Shown here in pieces: positions 56,474 to 64,000 of a stretch of 64,000 nucleotides of DNA. The DNA is from Notolepis coatsorum. Its lineage: Eukaryota > Chordata > Actinopteri > Aulopiformes > Paralepididae. The position numbers were made by a program, and so were the translations under genes. Within the stretch, counting starts at the first letter, position 1. The number at the start of each line of letters is the position of its first letter. The notes below the pieces were generated by a model that saw nothing but the letters and a program-made list of their open reading frames with translations, searched no databases and was not told the origin of the DNA. The DNA is taken from assembly GCA_963971535.1 (NCBI GenBank), contig OZ020585.1, positions 22,504,005 to 22,568,004 on the forward strand. Direction: 5' to 3'.

Positions 56474-56520
<47 letters not shown>
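56474..56520. repeat. GA microsatellite
   Basis: About 22 GA units lie in the right part of the LTR-like copy 2. Copy 1 has a shorter interrupted GA run at the same place. Confidence 0.95.
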
Positions 56521-56521
<1 letters not shown>

Positions 56522-56599
56522 CAAGCGGGGGAGAGGAATTACGGCTTGACAGGAGTGAATGAGATGAGGGCTAGACACATTACATTATATAGTGAAGGC

Positions 56600-56745
56600 T
56601 TATCAATTAACCCTTTCACTACCACACTACCAAAGGGTTAAACCTTTAACTGCGACAATATGATGTTAACCCTTTCACTGCACACGACAATGGGGTTAAC
56701 CCTTTCACTACCAGTCTACCACAATACAGAAGGGTTAATGGGGGA
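56600..56745. repeat. Cluster of TTAACCCTTTCACT words
   Basis: Three direct words of ttaaccctttcact type and two complements (gggttaa) occur within 140 bp. They resemble piggyBac-type termini or remnants, but no element can be bounded. Confidence 0.35.
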
Positions 56746-56844
56746 AATACTGTTATCTCCTGAAAACGTTTATTATATTATATTAAAAGAATGAAGAATT
56801 GAAAACAGTTTTGTTTACCAATATCATATCCTTACATCCTCCAA

Positions 56845-56882
<38 letters not shown>

Positions 56883-57062
56883 CTCGAGTAAACTTAAACC
56901 TGGGCTGGAATGAGCATATAAGAAGTAGAGTCTGCACACTGGAAGCCAGTGGCGGACTGGCCATCGGGACGTTCGGGACGAATCCCGATGGGCCGGAACC
57001 AAAGTGGGCTGGTCCAAAAAAAAAAAACATTTTTTTTTTCCTTTTTTTTTTTTAATTTTTAA

Positions 57063-57775
57063 TTTTTTGTGCCAGTGTGTGGGCCAGTGTGTGGGCCACT
57101 AATGTGGGCCGGTGTGTGGGCCAGTGTGTGGGCCAGTGTGTGGGCCAGTGTGTGAGTCGGTGTGTGGGCCACTAATGTGGGCCAGTGTGTGGGCCGGTGT
57201 GTGGGCCAGTGTGTGGGCCAGTATGTGGGCCAGTGTGTGTGCCGGTGTGTGGGCCAGTGTGTGAGTCGGTGTGTGGGCCGGTGTGTGGGCCAGTATGTGG
57301 GCCAGTGTGTGGGCCGGTGTGTGGGCCGGTGTGTGGGCCAGTATGTGGGCCAGTCTGTGGGCCGGTGTGTGGGCCACTAATGTGGGCCAGTGTGTGTGCC
57401 GGTGTGTGGGCCAGTGTGTGGGCCAGTATGTGGGCCGGTGTGTGGGCCAGTATGTGGGCCAGTCTGTGGGCCGGTGTGTGGGCCAGTATGTGGGCCGGTG
57501 TGTGGGCCAGTATGTGGGCCAGTCTGTGGGCCAGTGTGTGGGCCGGTGTGTGAGTCGGTGTGTGGGCCACTAATGTGGGCCAGTGTGTGTGCCGGTGTGT
57601 GGGCCAGTGTGTGGGCCGGTGTGTGGGCCGGTGTGTGGGCCGGTGTGTGGGCCAGTGTGTGGGTCAATGTGTGGGCCGGTGTAGTGTGTGGGCCGGTGTA
57701 GTGTGTGGGCCGTATGTGGGCCGGTGTGTGGGCCATTATGTGGGCCGGTGTGTGGGCCAGTGTGTGGGCCGGCAA
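57063..57775. repeat. GTGTGGGCC[AG]GT satellite
   Basis: About 60 units, mostly 12 bp (gtgtgggccagt/gtgtgggccggt), have higher-order insertions of actaatgtgggcc. Four matching units (gcgtgggccggt) stand near the other end at about 61005-61075, so the satellite grew from the hAT's own subterminal repeat. The long frames here are repeat artefacts. Confidence 0.95.
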
Positions 57776-57789
57776 TAAAACAATAAACA

Positions 57790-58600
57790 AGTTGCATAAA
57801 CTAAATCAGATTAAAAATGATCACAGTTCTGGTTTGCCTTAAGATGCAGTTTAAGATGGGTCTTGAACATGGAGTATGTAGGGCACTCTCTAATCACAAC
57901 TGGTAGGCTATTCCAGTAGTTACCACTTTTAACAGAGAACACAGTTTTTGCAATGGTAGTATACCGAAAAGGCACCTTACAGTCCCCTCTACTGATGGCC
58001 CTGGTGGTAATGCCAGTGTCTGCTTTCTGTTGGATGAACTCATTCAATGGGGGAGGGGCAAGTCCATGCAGAACCTTGTACATGAAGCAAGTATATTTGA
58101 AAACTTGGAAATTCTCGAAACTTAGCATGTTATGTTTTTCTAAAACATTACAGTGATGAAATGAAATTGGTTTCCTATCAAATACTTTTATGGCTTTTTT
58201 GTAGAGTAATTCTATTGGTGTAAGAGTAGTGACATATGAAAGAGACCAGTTGATAAAACAGTACTCGATGTGTGATAAAATCATTGAATGCAGAAACATC
58301 CTTGCAGCATTAACTGGCAGGCAGGGCCTGATCTGCCTGAAGTTTTCGATGTTAAACTTGACTGTGTTTGTCACTTTCTTCACATTACTTTTTGAAGGTC
58401 AATGTAGAGTCCAATGTGACCCCAAGATACTTGAATTAATGTACAATGTCCAGCTCCGCCTCTCCCAGAAACACATTAGAGTGAGTGACCTCTACTGGTG
58501 ACTTTGTGAACATCATACACACTGTTTTATTGGTGTTAAGTGAAAGACATGCTTTTGTTAGCCAGTCTTGAATGAGACATGAGACATCAGTGAATGAGAT
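57790..58600 (-). pseudogene. Non-LTR RT C-terminal fragment
   Basis: The 190-codon frame (57811-58383) contains SHIEYCFINWSLSY, KAIKVFDRKP, FKYTCFMYKVLHGLAP and GNYWNSLPVVIRECPTYSMF. Upstream in another frame are LIQDWLTKACLSLN and FKYLGVTLDSTL. It ends with an aataaaacaataaa tail. It is a fish CR1/L2-group LINE 3' half inserted in the hAT. Confidence 0.8.
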
Positions 58601-58642
58601 TCACGTTTCCTCCCAACCGCGAGTAGGCCTAGAAGCGCAGAA

Positions 58643-58818
58643 ATGGAGAATGCAAAAAAAGAAAGGGTGGAGCTGAAAAAGCTAGAATTGCTAGTAAAAG
58701 ACGCAGAACAATGTTCTAAAATTACAGACATGTTTAGTAGAGGAAGGGCTGGCGTTAGAGTAGCTGCTGCTGCTAATGATGATGAAGTTCAAGTGGAAGG
58801 AACCAACAGTAACATGAC
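58643..58818 (+). pseudogene. hAT transposase exon 1, ZMYM/TTF-type
   Basis: ATG at 58643 encodes a basic start (MENAKKERVELKKLELL), then EQCSKITDMFSRGRAG and an acidic tail. KITDMF near the start is typical of hAT transposases with a TTF/ZMYM-type finger. A GTGCGT donor follows at 58819. The acceptor ttcttatgcag before 60019 would continue in phase into the minisatellite exon. Confidence 0.65.
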
Positions 58819-59876
58819 AGGTGCGTGCAGTAGCCTAGTGCATATTCTACTGTTGGTGTGTGCCGGTTCATGAGGGCTAGCTAGCCTATACTAGTTCTTG
58901 CAGTGATTTCAGTCATTCTATTACAAGACAATGTGCTTTCCGTATTCCTGATTCCTTACAGCACGTGGACGTAAATAGTCGTGACTCGTGAAGTTTTTTC
59001 TCTGACTAAAAGTTTAGTTAGCAATGTTAGGACTAGTGCCCACCACAGCATCAGAAGCTAAAGTGCGAACCTAGAGAGCCAATCAGAACCTAGGACGGGC
59101 TGCAAATTAATTGGCTACTAATATGTAAATACTCAAATAAAATACTATTATGTTCCCTTTCAAATTTTCATGTTGATATAATATTGGTAATCTAATTGAT
59201 TGAATTGATTAGTTGCCATTTTACATGCTTAAATAAGATGTACCTTAGAATTCCCAACAGTTAGCCATGTTCTCGATTAGTCTCATCTACATGTTTGTAG
59301 ATAACCACAGCTAACTAGCTTAAGCTAACAACTAGGTCAACTACTAGTTGTTAAACAAATGTGATTGCATATAACAGCTAACTGCTACAGCTAAGTTGGT
59401 AGTTAGCCTATTCCATTAATGTTGAATGTATTTATGAAGGTTGTTGATGGTGGTTGGCGCTGAATAGCAGACATGATTCCGTCAGTCTGCCACAGGGAAG
59501 CTGTGTTTGCTGATGCTGCTCACGACCACCAGTAGCGTATGACTGTGTGAGTGTGAATGCTTGATGGTTTCTGTGAAGCGCTTTGTGGAACAATGCTGAT
59601 ATACAGTTAAGAATGAGTAATTCGCTTTTGGTTTTTAAGAAAATGGTTTGTAAAGCTATTTTTGAAAACTACAAGGGTGAATAATACTGTTTTTTTTGCT
59701 ATTTTCTTTTATAATACTGTTTTGGAGTCTTAATTTTTTTTTAATTTTTGTTAAGAATATAGGACAGGCATAGGCTATATAAGCATTGCTTCAGTCTGTA
59801 CCTTCTCAGTCACTGTAAAATCAAATATTGTTAAATGATGGTGTATATTGTATTGTGTGAGATGATGACTGAATAA

Positions 59877-59877
<1 letters not shown>
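58819..59877. other. Intron-like sequence of the hAT
   Basis: No frame is seen. Phrases rich in gctaactagctta near 59300 and a gatgatgactgaataaact tail before the CTA repeat suggest an embedded old LINE or SINE 3' end at its right side. Confidence 0.35.

Positions 59878-59942
<65 letters not shown>
59878..59942. repeat. CTA microsatellite
   Basis: About 21 perfect CTA units lie here, probably the tail repeat of a retroposon ending at 59877. Confidence 0.95.
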
Positions 59943-59943
<1 letters not shown>

Positions 59944-60017
59944 TGGGTGTTTTCAAAAGGCTGAAAAACGCTGCATGAATTCAAGCCATTATTATTGATT
60001 GCTGATGTTCTTCTTAT

Positions 60018-60368
60018 GCAGTTGACTCTGAGGAAAGAGAGAGCGCCCAGTCCAGCACAGCTGACCCTGAGGGGAGAGAGAGCGCCCAGTCCAGCACAGC
60101 TGACCCTGAGGGGAGAGAGAGAGCCCAGTCCAGCACAGCTGACCCTGAGGGGAGAGAGAGAGCCCAGTCCAGCACAGCTGACCCTGAGGGGAGAGAGAGA
60201 GCCCAGTCCAGCACAGCTGACCCTGAGGGGAGAGAGAGAGCCCAGTCCAGCACAGCTGACCCTGAGGGAAGAGAGAGAGCCCAGTCCAGCACAGCTGACC
60301 CTGAGGGGAGAGAGAGTGCCCAGTCCAGCACAGCTGACCCTGAGGGGAGAGAGAGAGCCCAGTCCAGA
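60018..60368 (+). repeat. 39-bp minisatellite, 9 units, frame-preserving
   Basis: The unit is ctgaccctgaggggagagag plus agcccagtccagcacag. It is 39 bp, so the reading frame is kept. Joined to exon 1 it reads TVDSEERESAQSSTADPEG with a 13-residue acidic repeat. A linker of this kind follows the N-terminus in related transposases. Confidence 0.85.
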
Positions 60369-60495
60369 CAGACAGACAGACACACAGAGAGAGAAAGAGA
60401 GAGAGAGAGACACAGAGAGAGAGACACAGAGAGAGACACACAGAGAGAGGGAGAGACACAGAGAGAGACACACACACACACACACAGAGAGACAC

Positions 60496-60580
<85 letters not shown>
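60369..60580. repeat. GA/CAGA microsatellite
   Basis: It begins cagacagacagacacacaga and passes into about 45 GA units. The long frames across it are artefacts. Confidence 0.95.
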
Positions 60581-60581
<1 letters not shown>

Positions 60582-61004
60582 CAAGCTCTTGGAATGGGTG
60601 TCTGGGAGGAAGTGGGGGGTCTTTCGATGTTGATTAAACGGCAAGCAACTAATGTCATGAGTGCCAAATTAAAGGACAATAAATCCAATCTAACTGAAAT
60701 TGTGTAGCACAGACCTTTTCTATGGATCAAAACCTCAATATTATTATGGTGTAGTTAATACTTCATGTATCCTTAATCCCTAGGCTAATGAGGCACTAAG
60801 ATGTTAGTAAAAAAAAAACATATGCCAATGACAGGAAGTAACGGTATATGTATGTGTGTGTCTCTGTGTGTGTGTGTGTGTGTGTGTGCACTGTGCATGA
60901 GTGCACATCTAGGGGCGGTGTGTAGATTTGGTCTCCCTGATGTTGACTCCTTAGCCACAGCCTTGGGTTGTTTAATACTGGACAAGTGTTTCATAACGGC
61001 CGTT
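60581..61004. other. Remaining hAT interior, no gene recognised
   Basis: There is a TG microsatellite at about 60856-60889. No transposase sequence is visible. Confidence 0.4.
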
Positions 61005-61117
61005 GTGTGGGCCGGTTTCGGGGCCGGTGCGTGGGCCGGTGCGTGGGCCGGTGTGTGGGCTGGTGCGTCTGAATGTCCCGGGCTGAATTTGTGTCCCAGT
61101 CCGCCACTGCTGGAAGC

Positions 61118-61691
61118 TCCCAATGTAATGCATTCATGCACATCACAATGATGTTTAAAGTGCAATGAGTATGCCAGAAATGTGACCTTTTCTTTGTGGA
61201 GGGAATAAATGTATTGCATCAGGAGCTCACAGTGTAGCACGCTCTACTTCTCGTCGTTTTTCCAGATCCTTATCATGCCACCGTCCACCACCAATAAACA
61301 TCCATTCACTCAACCCCACTATTATTTAGACATATACCGTGTTTGCGGTGTCTTTTGTAGAAGCGTGTTGTGGAATACCACAATATGTTTGCTGTTTAGG
61401 CCACACTACGACCCAAGTGGCCGGGCCTTCCTTACCTCCTGTTCAAAGGGTAAGGGCTGACCTTCGATTTTTTTTGGAATTCGAAGCTTCGGGGGCCGAG
61501 ATTTGATTTTAATTCGAAGCTTCGAGATAAAAAAATATATATATAATTTCTTTTTTTTACAGCACTTTGTTCAACTTTGTCAGTGCTGTAAAGTTTAAAC
61601 AGACAAACAAAACACTTTGCTTTCATGAAATATTGTGAGCCGTCATTTGAGGTAAAATTTCTTAAACTCTGTAAAAACTAAAAACGAACAG
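61118..61691. other. Unclassified, with a hAT-end-like phrase
   Basis: At 61452 taagggctgaccttcgattt followed by gaattcgaagcttcg words resembles the hAT terminus at 34288. Nothing else is recognised. Confidence 0.35.
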
Positions 61692-62030
61692 TCTGGACTA
61701 GACAACGTTGATGGCAGACCGATTAGAATTATTGCAGATTATATTGCTGTCCAGGCTGAGGGGGGTTGATTGATTGATCTTTATTTATCTCGAACCAGAA
61801 CACTATCACAACAAATTGATAAAAGCAAAAACAATATACACACAAATAAAAAGAAACCAAAACATAGAAGAGCAGAGCAGGCTGGGGTCCAGGGGGAAGA
61901 GGCCGTACAGAGGCCTGGCTGGCGGGGGGGGGGGGGGGGGGTTCAGAGCAGGCTGGGGTCCAGGGGGAAGAGGCCGTACAGAGGCCTGGCTGGCAGGGGG
62001 GGGGGGGGGGTTCAGAGCAGGCTGCCTGTT

Positions 62031-62784
62031 CCTTAATGATAAGCAAGCAGTGCAAGAATGCGGAAGCATTCTACCGTAGTGGCGTGCGGTAATGCGCCTT
62101 TCATTTTCCGCCGCCCAGCGCCCAGGTGCGTGCACCGGCGGCGGCGTGCTCGCTCAGGTGCGTGCGTGCGCCGGCGTGCTCGCGCATGCGCATGAGATCC
62201 CGCCTTGGTTCGACACGAGCGGAGCTCAATATATATAAGTCACCGCCCCTTATTCAGTATCGAGAAATAGCTCAATTGGCAACACTGCATGGCTGTGGAT
62301 CCTACAGCTCGTTTGCTGGCGAGTTCGAATCCCATAAAATATATTTTTTTTAACGTGATTTTTTTTTTAACGTGTATTCTTTCGCCGGTTAAGGTTAGGC
62401 ATGGTTAAGGTTAAGGTTAAGGTTAGGCATTGTTTCGGAGTTGGTTAAGGTTAGAACGGTTAAGTTTAGGCGCTGTTAAGGAGCTGGTTAAGGTTAGAGT
62501 TTGTCAAAGAGAATGGCAATATTCTTTCTATGGTTAAGGTTAGGCATGGTTAAGGTTAAGGTTAAGGTTAGGCATTGTTTCGGAGTTGGTTAAGGTTAGA
62601 ACGGTTAAGTTTAGGCGCTGTTAAGGAGCTGGTTAAGGTTAGAGTTTGTCAAAGAGAATGGCAATAGACAGCCTATTTCCGCGCGACAGCTCCCAAAGCG
62701 GGCCTGAAAAGAAAGGCGCTTTACCGTAGTGGCGTGCGGTGACGAATGCTTCCGCATTTTTGCACTGCTTGCTTATCATTAAGG
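62031..62784. mobile_element. Foldback element with 41-bp arms
   Basis: ccttaatgataagcaagcag ... gcattc at 62031-62071 is complementary to 62744-62784 with one mismatch. Inside each arm the word taccgtagtggcgtgcggt is in direct orientation, so the inner part of one arm has been inverted relative to the other. It encloses the SINE-like unit. Confidence 0.75.
62216..62695 (+). mobile_element. tRNA-headed SINE with GGTTAAGG body, copy 2
   Basis: The head is 62264-62340: A box tagctcaattggc, anticodon-like stem, B box gagttcgaatccc. The body is two 120-bp repeats of ggttaaggttaggc words (62387-62520 and 62530-62650). It ends aatagacagcctatttccgc. It is homologous in reverse to 40010-40530. The GGTTAAGG words are not the TTAGGG telomere unit. 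Confidence 0.65.
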
Positions 62785-63098
62785 TAGACGCGAGCAGGCT
62801 GGGGTCCAGGGTGAGGCAGGCAGGCAGAATCGTCTGTTATTTCCCCTGCGCTTCCCATCCTTTCCCACCTGCTGTTTCAACCCATAAGGCTTCCAACAGG
62901 ATACCAGGCACTCTTTCCCTCTGTCAGACCTGTTCAATAAACCAAAGTACAGATTAAAAGTTACCTTGATATATTAGTAATCTCTCCAAAGTTACATTGA
63001 CACATAAGTAATACCTCTCCAAAGTTACCTTGACACATAAGTAATACCTCTCCAAAGTTAGACTGCGCAGGGAATGGGGAACAGGCTGATGCCCATAT

Positions 63099-64000
63099 TG
63101 TGAGCATTCGCCTGTTCCCTGGACCTTTATTCCCTGTTCTCCTCACCTCACCAGCCCCCACCTTTGGACTTTCCCTGTCTACTCTCCTCAACAGCCCCCA
63201 CCCTTGCGATGTTTTACTCTCCTCTACTCTTTACCAGCCCCCACCCTTGGACTACCTTTCGCAGCTGTCATAGTTTATGATTAGCGCCCCAGAGGGCTTT
63301 AAATACCTGGACCTCCCTCCAGTCCTGTTCGGGTCGTTCTTGTTACTACAATCTACTGCCGCGTCTCCGGCGTGAGACGTCGTGCCACCCCTGTACTTCA
63401 CCACCTGTCGCCGTTTGCCTGGAGTGGGACGCCGTCTACGCTCTCTAATTCTCTACGGGAGGTTTTCCAGTGTTCCCACTCCAGACGTCAAGCCGGCGCG
63501 CATCGCTTCCTATTTCCACGGGAGGATGCGCCTCTTCGCCCCGGTCCCCTGGGACCCCTGTGTTCTGCGCTGCCCGTCTGCAGCATCCGAGGGGGATCTC
63601 CGTGCCAGGCCTGGAGTGGTGTTCCCACTACAGACGTCAAGCCGGCGCGCATCGCTTCCTAATTCCACGGGAGGATGCGTCTCTTCGCCCCGGTCCCCTG
63701 GGACCCCTGTGTTCTGCGCTGCCCGTCTGCAGCATCCGAGGGGGATCTCCGTGCCAGGCCTGGAGTGGTGTTCCCACTCCAGACGTCAAGCCGGCACGCT
63801 CCCACTCCAGACGTCAAGCCGGCGCGCTCCCACTCCAGACGTCAAGCCGGCGCGCATCGCTTCCTAGTTCCACGGGAGGATGCGTCTCTTCGCCCCGGTC
63901 CCCTGGGACCCCGGTGTTCTGCGCTGCCCGTCTGCAGCATCCGAGGAATATCTCCGTGCCAGGCCTCCGCCGTCGGAACCCTGTCATCCCTGTAAGCAGC
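63099..64000 (+). mobile_element. LTR-like element, cut by the window end
   Basis: It starts TGTGAGCATTCGCCTG and has direct cagcccccacctttggact words (three, 63150-63255). A TATA-like tttaaata lies at about 63299 before a GC-rich transcribed-type region. This looks like a Gypsy-type LTR start. Its end and internal genes lie outside. Confidence 0.45.
63472..64000. repeat. 149-bp tandem repeat, three units
   Basis: Units start gttcccactccagacgtcaa at 63472, 63621 and 63770. The third contains an extra internal triplication of a 28-bp piece (cccactccagacgtcaagcc, 63771-63854). The frames across it are repeat artefacts. Confidence 0.9.

Larger units (their letters stand above)
52649..56577. mobile_element. 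LTR-like element, copy 2, enlarged by insertions
   Basis: It starts CGTCACGGCTAG after the same gattc target as copy 1. It contains two gagcaggctggggtccagg units each followed by poly(G) (about 52829 and 52891), the foldback and LINE (52923-55673) and a 490-bp insert with an unknown frame (55908-56395). It rejoins the copy 1 sequence (gcccatatatgttcacagga) and diverges at about 56577. Confidence 0.7.
56947..61109 (+). mobile_element. hAT element, complete ends, satellite-inflated
   Basis: The inverted end CAGTGGCGGACTGG is identical at both termini, with a perfect 8-bp duplication CTGGAAGC (56939-56946 and 61110-61117). The element is 4163 bp. It contains a transposase first exon (58643-58818), a coding-type minisatellite (60018), a LINE fragment and a subterminal GTGTGGGCC satellite. 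The transposase core is missing. Confidence 0.93.
61692..63096. mobile_element. LTR-like element, copy 3, with LINE Y fragment
   Basis: 61692-61751 repeats the LINE Y block of 52375 and passes, through a deletion, into the interior of the LTR-like element at ccaggctgaggggggttgat. Two gagcaggctggggtccaggg units with poly(G) follow (61866 and 61947), then a foldback (62031-62784). The common right part follows (tcccctgcgcttcccatcct ... gcccatatt). It ends abruptly at 63096. Confidence 0.7.

Noticed and set aside
57063..57775. CRISPR-like regular repeat
   Set aside because: The units are directly adjacent without unique spacers, in a vertebrate genome and inside a hAT.
57099..57797. Several overlapping frames of 70-137 codons on both strands
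   Set aside because: They are read through the 12-bp GTGTGGGCC satellite. A repeat length divisible by 3 keeps all frames open.
59775..60730. Frames up to 289 codons rich in Ser/Leu or Arg/Glu
   Set aside because: They come from CTA, GA and 39-bp repeats. Only the short stretch in phase with hAT exon 1 has a possible meaning.
62264..62340. tRNA gene
   Set aside because: A and B boxes are present but the unit is repeated at 40400 with the same non-tRNA body, so it is a SINE head.
62387..62650. Internal telomere sequence
   Set aside because: The words are GGTTAAGG and GGTTAGGC in a diverged SINE body, not an array of TTAGGG.

Overview
The window looks like repeat-saturated vertebrate DNA, most probably from a ray-finned (teleost) fish. 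The mix of hAT, piggyBac, L2/CR1-like LINEs, an L1-type LINE, BEL/Pao and Gypsy elements, tRNA-derived SINEs, long CA/GA/CTA microsatellites and introns with GT-AG borders fits that. I see no bacterial genes, no rRNA and no free-standing tRNA gene. Almost every open frame belongs to a transposon. The only clear host-gene material is three exons of a PRC1-like cytokinesis gene (minus strand), present twice in a recent 2.42 kb tandem duplication at 12424-17264. I see no other PRC1 exon here.

Layout. 1-1418: unclassified. 1419-23368: bounded by matching hAT ends (TAGGGATGCACGATAAT) with pieces of one ZBED-type transposase at both sides (1727-4026 and 20003-20466). The middle is replaced by about 16 kb of nested material: an L2 LINE, further LINE fragments, SINEs, the PRC1 duplication and a THAP-domain exon. 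20421-23147 is a tandem duplication of the hAT 3' end, carrying a TIR element that itself holds a MITE inserted into its own reverse-oriented sibling. 24006-27101: piggyBac containing a hAT containing a SINE. 27101-41700: degenerate hAT, piggyBac, Gypsy gag, solo BEL LTR, a second ZBED-hAT copy and an L1 3' end. 41920-52648: two LINE families. One of them is cut by an LTR-like element, by two hATs sharing one target site, and by a nearly intact-looking but internally deleted BEL/Pao element (45998-52352). 52649-56577: a second copy of the LTR-like element, holding a foldback element and an L2 LINE. 56947-61109: a hAT with a perfect 8-bp target duplication and large internal satellites. 61692-64000: a third compound-repeat copy and the start of a further LTR-like element.

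The elements do not work together as a pathway. The value of the window is the insertion chronology, because many target-site duplications can be read directly and give the order of events. All family assignments come from motif recognition by eye. Percent identities, repeat-library names and the species were not computed.
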